Positions 17,619 through 25,819 of a DNA stretch of 64,000 nucleotides are shown here, in pieces. The DNA lies in contig NZ_CP104208.1 of the NCBI RefSeq assembly GCF_026230175.1, forward strand, positions 2,170,001 to 2,234,000. The letters run 5' to 3'. Made by a program: the position numbers and the translations under genes. Under the pieces are notes generated by a model. The model was given only the letters and a program-made list of their open reading frames with translations. It ran no database searches and had not been told where the DNA came from. How positions within the stretch are numbered: position 1 is the first letter of the stretch; every line of letters begins with the position of its first letter. Origin of the DNA: Desulfovibrio mangrovi. GTDB taxonomy: Bacteria; Desulfobacterota; Desulfovibrionia; Desulfovibrionales; Desulfovibrionaceae.

Positions 17619-18926
17619 ATGAAACGTTTTGTTGTTGCTCTGATCGCGGTCATGCTCATGGCCACTTCGGCCATGGCGGAAAAGACCAAGGTATCCTTCT
17701 GGCACGCCATGGGCGGCGACCGCACCACCCTGATCAAGGAGATGTGCGATGACTTCAACAAGGCCCATCCCGACATCGAGGTAACTCCCGAATACAAGGG
17801 CAGCTACCGCGACACCCTGAACGCGTCCATCCTCGCATTCAAGCAGGGAAAGGCGCCCAACATCGTGCACATTTTCGAAGTGGGCAGCCAGCTCGGCGTT
17901 GATGCCGGCATCTTCATGCCCTTTGAAGACACCATCAAGTCCGGCGACGATGCCAAGCTCGATGACTTCGTGGACGGCGTAGCCAACTACTACCGCATCG
18001 GCGGCAAGTTCTACTCCGTACCCTTCAACTCTTCCAACCCCGTTCTCTATTACAACAAGACCCTGTTCAAGAAGGCCGGTCTCGATCCCGAGAATCCGCC
18101 CAAGACCTACAACGAAGTGATGGCCGCCTCCGAAAAGCTCAAGGCTTCCGGCGCGGCCCCCTACGGCATCACCTGGCCCCTGCACTGCTGGTTCGTAGAA
18201 CAGTGGATGGGCAATCAGGGCGCGCTGCTGGCCAACAACGAGAACGGCCGCGCCGCCCGCGCCACCGACATCCTGCTCGACTCCGAGCCCATGAACAAGA
18301 TCATGACCTGGTGGAAGAAAATGTACGACGAAAAGCTCTTCGTCTACTCCGGCAAGGTTGAAGACTGGGACGGCGCGAACAACCTGTTCGTTTCCGGTCA
18401 GGCCGCCATGCTGATCACCTCCACCTCCGACATCACCTTCATGCAGAAGGCCGCTACGGAAAACAACTTTAAACTGGGCACCGGCTTCCTGCCCGTGGCC
18501 GACGGTTCCGAAAACTTCGGCACCATCGTGGGCGGCGCTTCCCTGTGGATGACCAAGGGCCATTCCGACAAGGTCAACGACGCCACCAAGACCTTCCTGC
18601 TGTGGTTCACCAACACCGACAACGAAGTGCGCTGGCACAAGGGCACCGGCTACTTCCCCGTGCGCAAGTCTGCCGTTACCGTCCTTGAAAAGGAAAACTG
18701 GTTCGAAAAGAACCCCGCTTATGCCGCCGCATTCAAGCAGCTGATGGCCACCAAGCCCGTACGCTCCACGCAGGGCGCAATGCTCGGCATGTTCCCCGAA
18801 CTGCGCACCATCGTGACCGACGCCGTACAGAGCATTCTGAACGGTGCCGACATCAAGGCAACCATGAAGGACGCCGACGCTCGCGCCGACAAGGCGCTGG
18901 AACGCTACAACCGTTCCGTGAAGTAG
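17619..18926 (+). CDS. ugpB: extracellular solute-binding protein, UgpB-like
   Basis: This is a 435-residue periplasmic binding protein (family 1). The signal peptide is MKRFVVALIAVMLMATSAMA with cleavage after AMA. The mature start KTKVSFWHAMGG matches the FWHxMGG beginning of UgpB, the sn-glycerol-3-phosphate binder. Later it has VPFNSSNPVLYYNK, the ligand-cleft region of the family. I chose the ATG at 17619 because GGAGG precedes it; an ATG at 17595 lacks this. Glycerol-3-phosphate is the likely ligand, but related proteins bind sugars. Confidence 0.82.
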   Translation: MKRFVVALIAVMLMATSAMAEKTKVSFWHAMGGDRTTLIKEMCDDFNKAHPDIEVTPEYKGSYRDTLNASILAFKQGKAPNIVHIFEVGSQLGVDAGIFMPFEDTIKSGDDAKLDDFVDGVANYYRIGGKFYSVPFNSSNPVLYYNKTLFKKAGLDPENPPKTYNEVMAASEKLKASGAAPYGITWPLHCWFVEQWMGNQGALLANNENGRAARATDILLDSEPMNKIMTWWKKMYDEKLFVYSGKVEDWDGANNLFVSGQAAMLITSTSDITFMQKAATENNFKLGTGFLPVADGSENFGTIVGGASLWMTKGHSDKVNDATKTFLLWFTNTDNEVRWHKGTGYFPVRKSAVTVLEKENWFEKNPAYAAAFKQLMATKPVRSTQGAMLGMFPELRTIVTDAVQSILNGADIKATMKDADARADKALERYNRSVK

Positions 18927-18947
18927 ACAACACACAGAAAACGCACA

Positions 18948-18984
18948 GACAGGGGGCGGGCTGCCTCCGGCTCCCGCCCCTGTC
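18948..18984 (+). terminator. stabilising hairpin after ugpB
   Basis: A twelve-pair GC stem (GACAGGGG-GCGGG with one bulged G, paired to CCCGCCCCTGTC) lies in the 78-base gap before ugpA. No U-run follows. Hairpins here are common after binding-protein genes and raise their mRNA level over the permease genes. Confidence 0.6.
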
Positions 18985-19004
18985 ACCCGCATACAGGATC
19001 ACAC

Positions 19005-19886
19005 ATGCAGCCAGTGTTCAAACGCCACGGAACAGCCTTTCTGCTGCTCCTGCCCACGTTGTTCATACTGACCTTCTTTCTGTATCTGCCCACGATACAG
19101 ACCTTCATCATGTCCTTCTATCAGGTGGGCTTTCTCGGTCTTTCCAAGTTGTACGTGGGTCTGGAAAACTACCAGATCATTTTCACGGAACCGGAATACC
19201 GCGACATCATGGCCAACACGCTTACCTTTGTGCTGGGCAGCGTTACGCTGAGCATGGGACTGGGCCTCGCCTTTGCCGTGCTGGCCAATGAAAAGATCAC
19301 GGGCGCGCGTTACTACCGGCTGCTGCTCATCTGGCCCTATGCCCTGCCTCCGGCGGTGGCGGGCGTCATCTTCCTGTTCCTTTTCTCGGCGCAGGTGGGC
19401 ATCATCAACTATTTTCTGGGCCAGCTCTTCGGCATAACCCCCGACTGGCTTGCCGACCCCGAACTTGCCATGACTGTAGTCATTCTCGCTTCGGTCTGGA
19501 AAAACGTGGGCTACAACGTGGTCTTCTATCTGGCCGCCCTGCAGAACCTGCCCGGCGATGTGCTGGAAGCCGCCACCATAGACGGAGCCACAGGCTGGCA
19601 GCGCTTCTGGCGCATAACCTTCCCGCTGCTGTCGCCCATGACGTTCTTCCTGCTCATCATGAACACCATCGCCGCCTTCTTCGATGTTTTCGCCTTCATA
19701 GACCTGATCACCAAGGGCGGCCCCAACAGCAGCACCACGGTGTTCATCTATGCCATCTATCGCGACGGCTTCGAGTACTTCAAGTCAGGCCTTGCCTCGG
19801 CACAGTCCGTATTCCTGTTCCTGCTTGTGGTGGTTCTCACCGTCCTCAAGTTCAGACTGCAAAAGAAAGTGCATTACGCCAACTAG
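19005..19886 (+). CDS. ugpA: UgpA-type ABC permease
   Basis: This is a 293-residue inner-membrane permease with six hydrophobic segments. The cytoplasmic EAA loop reads EAATIDGATGWQRFWRITFPLLSP, the contact site for the ATPase. The N-terminus (FLLLLPTLFILTFFLYLP) and the segment IDLITKGGPNSSTTVFIYAIY are typical of UgpA and related sugar permeases. It is the third gene of the operon. The stop is ten bases from the next start. Confidence 0.87.
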   Translation: MQPVFKRHGTAFLLLLPTLFILTFFLYLPTIQTFIMSFYQVGFLGLSKLYVGLENYQIIFTEPEYRDIMANTLTFVLGSVTLSMGLGLAFAVLANEKITGARYYRLLLIWPYALPPAVAGVIFLFLFSAQVGIINYFLGQLFGITPDWLADPELAMTVVILASVWKNVGYNVVFYLAALQNLPGDVLEAATIDGATGWQRFWRITFPLLSPMTFFLLIMNTIAAFFDVFAFIDLITKGGPNSSTTVFIYAIYRDGFEYFKSGLASAQSVFLFLLVVVLTVLKFRLQKKVHYAN

Positions 19887-19895
19887 GATACCGGC

Positions 19896-20714
19896 ATGCG
19901 CAATACCAAAACATTGTTCACACACATGGCCCTGATCCTTGTCGTCTCCATCGTGGCGTCGCCGGTCATCATGGCCATTCTGTTCTCCACGCAGACTCCG
20001 GCGCAGATATTCAGCTATCCGCCCAAGTTCACCTTCGGCACGGCGATGCTCGACAACTATACCACGGCGTGGACCCAGTTCCATCTCGGCAAGTACATGC
20101 TCAACTCGTTCATCATCGCCTTTGCCGTGACCACGGGAAAGACCATCCTCGCCTTCACATCGGCGCTGGCACTGGTCTACTTCCGCTTTCCGCTACGCAG
20201 CTGGGTGTTCGTCTTCATCCTGCTGACCCTGATGATGCCTACGGAGATCATGATCGTCTCCCTGTTCGAAATCGTCACCGGCCTCGGCTGGGGCGATTCC
20301 TACGCGGCCATCATCATTCCCTTCCTCGCATCGGCGACAGGTACCTTCCTCTTCCGCCAACATTTCCTGCAGATTCCTGTATCCCTACTGGATGCCGCCC
20401 GCATTGACGGCGCTGGGCCCGTGCGCTTTGCATGGTCCATTCTGCTGCCCATGTCGTCCAACGTCATCGCGGCGCTTGCCGTCATCCAGTTCGTATACAT
20501 GTGGAACCAGTACCTGTGGCCGCTCATCGTCATCCATGACAGTTCCATGCAGGTGGTTCAGGTTGGTCTGCGGATGATCTTCAGCGGGCAGGACGCCACC
20601 AACTGGGGCATCGTCATGGCCGGAGCCATCATCACCCTGCTGCCTGCACTGGTTACCTTCATGCTGCTGCAGGAGCAGTTCAGCCGCGGCTTTGCCCTGA
20701 GTCAGGAAAAATAG
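19896..20714 (+). CDS. ugpE: UgpE-type ABC permease
   Basis: This is a 272-residue partner permease with six hydrophobic segments. The EAA loop is DAARIDGAGPVRFAWSILLPM. The ending LLQEQFSRGFALSQEK resembles UgpE and MalG-type permeases, whose last residues reach the translocation path. Pairing with the preceding permease gives the heterodimeric channel. The next gene begins 58 bases later after a small TATCGA/TCGATA palindrome, so transcription may continue into it. Confidence 0.87.
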   Translation: MRNTKTLFTHMALILVVSIVASPVIMAILFSTQTPAQIFSYPPKFTFGTAMLDNYTTAWTQFHLGKYMLNSFIIAFAVTTGKTILAFTSALALVYFRFPLRSWVFVFILLTLMMPTEIMIVSLFEIVTGLGWGDSYAAIIIPFLASATGTFLFRQHFLQIPVSLLDAARIDGAGPVRFAWSILLPMSSNVIAALAVIQFVYMWNQYLWPLIVIHDSSMQVVQVGLRMIFSGQDATNWGIVMAGAIITLLPALVTFMLLQEQFSRGFALSQEK

Positions 20715-20772
20715 ATTATCGATCTTCTCGATAGCATCCAGAGAAAGTCATCAATATTAGCTATGCGACACC

Positions 20773-21696
20773 ATGCTGAATAAGGGGTATGTTTCGTACA
20801 TGCGTGACATGTCCCTTCTTTCATACCAGCCCTCCGCCATTCCGCCCCACGGCCATTCCGAAACTCAGGTGCAGCCTGTTTTCAATGTCGAGTCCGTGCT
20901 GGAACAAGGCTCCGGTGCCCTCAACGAAGACGCCCTGCTCGATCAAGGCCCGGTGTTCGCCGTGTTTGACGGCGCATCCAGCCTGTGCGGGTGTTCGTAT
21001 GAAGGCGGCACAGGGGCCTGGTGGGCGTCGCAGCTTGCACGCGAAGCCTTTGCCTCCTGCACCCATGCGGAGCTTTCGCTGAAGGATGTGGCCCTGCTCG
21101 CCAACAGTGCCATTGAAGAAAGAATGCAGACCATGGGCGTTGATACGGACATTCCGCTGAACCGTTGGTCCGCAAGCATGGCGGCCTTCCGCATTGCGGG
21201 TGACTCGCTGGAATTCGTGCAGATCGGCGACAGCCTCATTCTGTGCATCACGGATGACGGCTTTTTCCTGCCAGCTCCCTATGTGAATCACGACAGGGAA
21301 ACGCTTTGCCAGTGGAAGCGGCTCTGCGCGACTGGCGAACAGGATGTGCGCAGCGCCCTGCATGAACGCATCTGCTCGGTGCGCGCCGACATGAACCGCA
21401 CCTACGGCGCTTTGAACGGAGAAGCCTGCGTTGAGCACTTTCTGCAACACGGCACCGTTCCCCTTGCAGGCGTGCGGCAGGTTGTAGCCTTTACGGACGG
21501 CCTGCACCTGCCTTCCGCACACCCTGAAAAGGAAGCCGACTTTACCCCTGCCGTGAACCTGCTCCGCACCGGCGGCCTGGAGCATCTACGCAGCCATATC
21601 CGCCAAATGGAAAGCGGAGACCAATGCTGCCGCATCTATCCCCGCTTCAAACAACATGACGACATCGCTGCCGTAGCCGTACAACTTTCACGCTAA
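20773..21696 (+). CDS. PP2C-family serine/threonine phosphatase
   Basis: This is a protein of up to 307 residues with a PP2C fold. Metal-binding motifs are all visible: LNEDALLD, FAVFDGAS, VVAFTDG and KQHDDIAAV, so an active phosphatase is expected. There is no membrane segment. The start is unclear: ATG 20773, 20800 and 20809 are in frame and 20800 has AAGGGG a little far upstream. It sits 58 bases after ugpE in the same direction and may be co-transcribed. The usual companion of Ugp genes is UgpQ, a phosphodiesterase, which is absent. Its substrate could be a phosphoprotein or, by inference only, something linked to the imported compound. Confidence 0.8.
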   Translation: MLNKGYVSYMRDMSLLSYQPSAIPPHGHSETQVQPVFNVESVLEQGSGALNEDALLDQGPVFAVFDGASSLCGCSYEGGTGAWWASQLAREAFASCTHAELSLKDVALLANSAIEERMQTMGVDTDIPLNRWSASMAAFRIAGDSLEFVQIGDSLILCITDDGFFLPAPYVNHDRETLCQWKRLCATGEQDVRSALHERICSVRADMNRTYGALNGEACVEHFLQHGTVPLAGVRQVVAFTDGLHLPSAHPEKEADFTPAVNLLRTGGLEHLRSHIRQMESGDQCCRIYPRFKQHDDIAAVAVQLSR

Positions 21697-21718
21697 GCCG
21701 GAGCAGGCTCTGCGCCCG

Positions 21719-23020
21719 CTATTCCGTACACTCTCCGCCTGATTCCTCTCCGCCTGATTCGTCTCCCCCTCTGTCCAGAACAGCCGTGGCCCATCGCAGG
21801 GCATCGTTGGAGAGTTCTGCCGCCCGTTTGAGCGGAATGCCCAGCCAGTTCGCACACTCCGAAGAGACGTCCCATCGGGCCTCCTCCAGAGCAGCGAGGA
21901 AATCCAGCATATCGCGCACAAAATTCTTCTTCCCGCAGTAGGCATCCTTGATGATGCCGTCGAGGGGCAACTCCGTCACCAACTCATTCATGGGACGACC
22001 GAGCAGGAAGTCCAGACGGGAAAAGAGCCCGATAAGGAACATGGTTTCGGAGCCGTAGGTGGTGAGCATGCCGTCTTGCGCCAGAAGATACAGAAACCGC
22101 GCCCGCTGCACCGACCAGAAGGACACTTCCTGCGCACCGGGAGAGGGGTTGAGGTCTGCCAGCAGCACCACCATGAGCCAGTGTCTGATGACACGCTCAC
22201 CCAGCACCACCAAGGCCTGATCCAGCGCACGCACAGATTGGCGCAGCCCCACAGAAGGAGAGTTCACATACCTGAGCAACCGGTAGCTTAACGACACGTC
22301 CTGCTTGATGAGCTCTGCAAGCCGGTGCACATCGTAGTCGCCATGCAGCTCCTTCATGATGTCCAGCTTCACCATCTCCGCAGAAGACACCTTGCGCCCG
22401 GCAAACACCTCCGGCTTACCGAAGTAGTACCCCTGAAAAAGTGAAAATCCCATGGAACGACAGAGCGAGTAAATCTTTTTGCTCTCCACTTTCGTGGCAA
22501 GCATCATCACGGGCCACTTGCGCAGTTCGCTGACCAGCGGAAAAAGCTCACTGCTCTGCAGGCTTGAAACATCCACCTTCACCACATCCATAATGGCAAG
22601 CAGCGGTTCCAACTCGGGCTGTCCGGTGTAGTTGTCCAACGCGAGCAGATACCCCTGCTCCTTGAGGGTCTTCAAGGCATCCAGCAGTTCGGGGGAGACA
22701 CTCGTCACCCCGACAAGCTCCGGCACGCACCGCTCCGCAGGCAGGGCCAGCATGAGATTGTCTTTAAGCAACCCTTCGGGGACATTGATAAAGATACGTG
22801 CATCCGGCGGAATCCAGTTACGCGCCATGCTGAAGCCGTCTGCAATGACCCGCGCCGAAGCCAGTGCAGGGTTGTCAAACTCGGCCTTTCCTGCCTCCGC
22901 ACTATGTCTGAAAAAAAGTTCAATCCCCCAGATTGCGCCATCCCTGTCGAAAACTGGCTGACGAGCCGTAAAAATCGGCTCATAGCAAGGCGGCACAGCC
23001 GGTGTACAATCAATACTCAT
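21719..23020 (-). CDS. EAL-HDOD (YuxH-type) signalling protein, degenerate EAL
   Basis: This is a 433-residue protein. Residues 12-210 align with an EAL domain and about 220-400 form an HDOD domain, the YuxH/CdgJ architecture. The EAL motif itself is ELF (in GIELFFRH), and the catalytic DDFGTG region reads DNYTGQP, so c-di-GMP hydrolysis is not expected. Such proteins usually act as binding adaptors in motility or surface growth. I chose ATG 23020 with GGGGAGA before it; longer starts would run into the upstream gene. It lies 17 bases after the glycosyltransferase stop and shares its operon. Confidence 0.82.
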   Translation of the reverse strand: MSIDCTPAVPPCYEPIFTARQPVFDRDGAIWGIELFFRHSAEAGKAEFDNPALASARVIADGFSMARNWIPPDARIFINVPEGLLKDNLMLALPAERCVPELVGVTSVSPELLDALKTLKEQGYLLALDNYTGQPELEPLLAIMDVVKVDVSSLQSSELFPLVSELRKWPVMMLATKVESKKIYSLCRSMGFSLFQGYYFGKPEVFAGRKVSSAEMVKLDIMKELHGDYDVHRLAELIKQDVSLSYRLLRYVNSPSVGLRQSVRALDQALVVLGERVIRHWLMVVLLADLNPSPGAQEVSFWSVQRARFLYLLAQDGMLTTYGSETMFLIGLFSRLDFLLGRPMNELVTELPLDGIIKDAYCGKKNFVRDMLDFLAALEEARWDVSSECANWLGIPLKRAAELSNDALRWATAVLDRGGDESGGEESGGECTE

Positions 23021-23037
23021 CAAGTCTCCCCATGACC

Positions 23038-24288
23038 TTATGATAGTTCTTTCAAGCCCCCTGAGCGGAACGCCTGTTCCACCGCAGCACCATAACACGA
23101 CTCCACTCTTTTGAACACAGCCTGCCATGTATAGTGATCAAGCACCTCTGAAATGCGCTCGGATGCTGGCGGGTGTCCCTCCGCTATGACATCATGAGCC
23201 ATGGCTGAAAGGCTTCCGGCCAATGCCTTTACGAACTGTCCCTCGTCTTCCGCGTAGGGTTTGTCCGCACCGTGCAGGCGGGGAAGTTCAACCAGCCTCA
23301 ATACGTTTTCCGGCACACCGTCAAATGCCTCCACGACTCCGGGCAGGCGGGTGGATACCAGACGGCACCCGCAGGCAAGGGACTCCAGCATGACGAGAGG
23401 GAGTCCTTCAAAGAAAGAAGGCAGCACAAAAATATGGGCCTGCTGCATCACCTGCGCCAATGCGGTGTGACCAAGGCTGCCATGCACCAGCACCCTGTCG
23501 CCCAGCCGGTCCGCGTGCTCCAGAATGGCAGCCTGCTCAGCGCCCGTGCCCGAACCGCACAGATCAAGACGGACGTTCCCTTCAACCATTTCCATGGCAC
23601 GCAACAGCCACGGCACCCCCTTGGCCGCGGAAAGCTTGCCCGCGTAGCAGATGCGGACCGGAGGTGATGCAGGCTTGACCGCGCAACTGAACAGCTCATC
23701 ATCATACCCGACGCCGGTCACCTGCACCCGGTCTTGCGCAATGCCGTATAGTTCGCAGATTTCGTGCTTCTGTCCGGAGTGCAACGCGCACACGGCATCC
23801 AGCGAGCGGCAGCCGGAAAGCACTCTTGGACGCAGGTGGGCATTGGTGCGGAACTGACGCAAATCGGAACCGTGGCAGCTTGCCACCACGGGAAGGGAAG
23901 GGAAAAGACGTCGGGCAAGGGAGGCGGCCAGCCACAGATGATTCACGTGAATGACATCGGGCCGGAACACTGCCACAGCCTCCTGCATACGCTCTGCAAA
24001 ACAGCTTTCGTAAGCATCCAGCTGGGCATCGGAAAAATCGCGGAATCTGACGGAAGGATACGGCATCACGTCGCTCATGCCCGCAACACCGAATGGCAGG
24101 TCATGCCCGAAACGGACAAAGAAGGTACGGCAGCAGGCCCCTTCCTGCGGATGGCAATAGTCAGCGGGGACGCCTGCGAGCATGGCGTTCTCATGTCCCG
24201 CGGCATACGCCTGACGCATCATCTGCGAGATATAAACGCCGCTGCCGGTCAGTTCAGGGCGTTGAGAGAGAATATGCAGTATTTTCAC
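23038..24288 (-). CDS. GT4-family glycosyltransferase
   Basis: This is a 416-residue GT-B glycosyltransferase. The N-terminal domain has the glycine-rich acceptor loop (LTGSGVYISQM) and a conserved His in VVASCHGSDL. The C-terminal donor domain has YAGKLSAAKGVPWLLRA and the EX7E motif (FEGLPLVMLESLACG), which retains the nucleotide sugar. Retaining transfer from UDP- or GDP-sugar is expected; the acceptor is unknown. Initiation is at GTG with GGAG upstream. The downstream EAL-HDOD gene suggests a link between sugar polymer synthesis and signalling. Confidence 0.85.
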   Translation of the reverse strand: MKILHILSQRPELTGSGVYISQMMRQAYAAGHENAMLAGVPADYCHPQEGACCRTFFVRFGHDLPFGVAGMSDVMPYPSVRFRDFSDAQLDAYESCFAERMQEAVAVFRPDVIHVNHLWLAASLARRLFPSLPVVASCHGSDLRQFRTNAHLRPRVLSGCRSLDAVCALHSGQKHEICELYGIAQDRVQVTGVGYDDELFSCAVKPASPPVRICYAGKLSAAKGVPWLLRAMEMVEGNVRLDLCGSGTGAEQAAILEHADRLGDRVLVHGSLGHTALAQVMQQAHIFVLPSFFEGLPLVMLESLACGCRLVSTRLPGVVEAFDGVPENVLRLVELPRLHGADKPYAEDEGQFVKALAGSLSAMAHDVIAEGHPPASERISEVLDHYTWQAVFKRVESCYGAAVEQAFRSGGLKELS

Positions 24289-24376
24289 AGTGCCAGCTCC
24301 GGCGACACTGTGCCTCTTTTCAGGACAACAGGCAACGCCATACAGGGGCGCCCGCCATCCTTAAAGCTTCTATGAG

Positions 24377-25813
24377 CTACTTGAATGAGGTGGCGTCTAT
24401 ATCCAGGCGGGAAAGAATTTTCTGCAAGGCAACGCGGGAAAGCCCGGAGATACGGGCAGCTTCAGAAATGTTCCCCCCTGTGACGGTCAGCAGGTCCCGC
24501 ACATAGCCCAGGGTGAACTCGTCCGTTACACGCCCTTTGGCTTCCTTGTATGGCTCGGGCATGCCGCCTGAAAGAACAGGAACTCCCGCAGTGGCGGAAC
24601 CGACTTGCGTCCCGTGCTCCACGTGCGCCACAAGATTCATGTCCACGGTATCCTTCATGCAGAACACCACGAGACGACGGATATAACTCTGCAGTTCACG
24701 CACATTGCCGGGCCACTGTCTGGAAGCAAGATAGGCAATCACATCCGGAGAGATGTCCTTGTCTTCCAGAGACATGTCGCGGCAGGCCTGCCGCATGAAA
24801 TGGTGGGCAAGCAGGGGAATGTCTTCAATCCTGTCCCGCAGGGGAGGCACCATGACGGACAGAACGTTCAGACGGTAATAGAGGTCCTCGCGGAACTGGC
24901 GCTCGGCAATACGGGCTTCCAGCTCCTGATTGGTAGAAGCCAGCACACGGGTGGATACGGCGACATTGGCATTGGCCCCCACAGGACGAACCTCGCCTTC
25001 CTGCAACACACGCAGCAATTTTGTCTGTATGTTGGCAGAAATATCACCTACTTCGTCCAGCAGCAGCGTGCCGCCGTCCGCAGCGGCAAAGAGCCCCTTT
25101 CTGTCCTGATCGGCTCCGGTGAAGGCTCCCTTCACATGCCCGAAAAGTTCGCTTTCCAGCAGATGCTCGGGAATGGCGGGACAGTTCACGGCCATGAACG
25201 GCTTACGCGCCCTGTTACTCATGCGATGAATGAGGCGTGCCACCACTTCCTTGCCTGTGCCGGACTCTCCGCGAATAAGCACCGTGTAATCGGAATTGGC
25301 CACAGCCTGCACAGCATAACGCAGCCTCTGCATGGCCGGTGATTCGCCGACCATCTCTCCGCCGGCGCTGGAATCCACCAGTGCACGCAACCGCTTGTTC
25401 TCGTTAAGCAGCGAAGCGCGCTCCAACCCCTTCTGCACGATATGGAAGAGTTGATCCGGCTCAACGGGCTTGGTCACGAAGTCATAGGCCCCCACCTTCA
25501 ACGCCTCAACAGCGGTTTCGATGGTGCCGTGTGCCGTAAGCATGACCATGCAGAGGTCAGGCTGACGCTTGAAAGCTTCGTGCAGCAGCTCCATACCGGT
25601 CATATCCGGCATACGCAGGTCGGTCAGCATGAGATGAAAATCGCCTGAGATCAGTTTTTCAAGGGCTTCCGGACCGCTGTGCGCCATCTCAACGCGAACA
25701 TCCTTGAAGCGCCCGGAGATCAGACGCATGAGACCACGCGCAAAATCCTTCTCATCGTCAACGATAAGAATACCCAGCCCGGCCACAGAACCGGCAATCC
25801 GTGCTTCCGCCAT
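24377..25813 (-). CDS. NtrC-family sigma-54-dependent response regulator
   Basis: This is a 478-residue regulator. The receiver domain (about 10-130) has the phosphoacceptor in FHLMLTDLRMPD. The AAA+ domain has Walker A (GESGTGKE), the sigma-54 loop GAFTGA and Walker B (GGTLLLDEVGD). A Fis-type helix-turn-helix ends the protein (GNISEAARISGLSRVALQKIL). It should activate sigma-54 promoters on phosphorylation. The stop of the cognate kinase lies six bases upstream. The nearby yeiH gene is a possible target by position. Confidence 0.93.
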   Translation of the reverse strand: MAEARIAGSVAGLGILIVDDEKDFARGLMRLISGRFKDVRVEMAHSGPEALEKLISGDFHLMLTDLRMPDMTGMELLHEAFKRQPDLCMVMLTAHGTIETAVEALKVGAYDFVTKPVEPDQLFHIVQKGLERASLLNENKRLRALVDSSAGGEMVGESPAMQRLRYAVQAVANSDYTVLIRGESGTGKEVVARLIHRMSNRARKPFMAVNCPAIPEHLLESELFGHVKGAFTGADQDRKGLFAAADGGTLLLDEVGDISANIQTKLLRVLQEGEVRPVGANANVAVSTRVLASTNQELEARIAERQFREDLYYRLNVLSVMVPPLRDRIEDIPLLAHHFMRQACRDMSLEDKDISPDVIAYLASRQWPGNVRELQSYIRRLVVFCMKDTVDMNLVAHVEHGTQVGSATAGVPVLSGGMPEPYKEAKGRVTDEFTLGYVRDLLTVTGGNISEAARISGLSRVALQKILSRLDIDATSFK

Positions 25814-25819
25814 ATTATC

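Noticed and set aside
16782-18992. Long open frame on the minus strand across ugpC and ugpB
   Set aside because: It is a GC-driven shadow of clear plus-strand genes and its protein has no recognisable domain.
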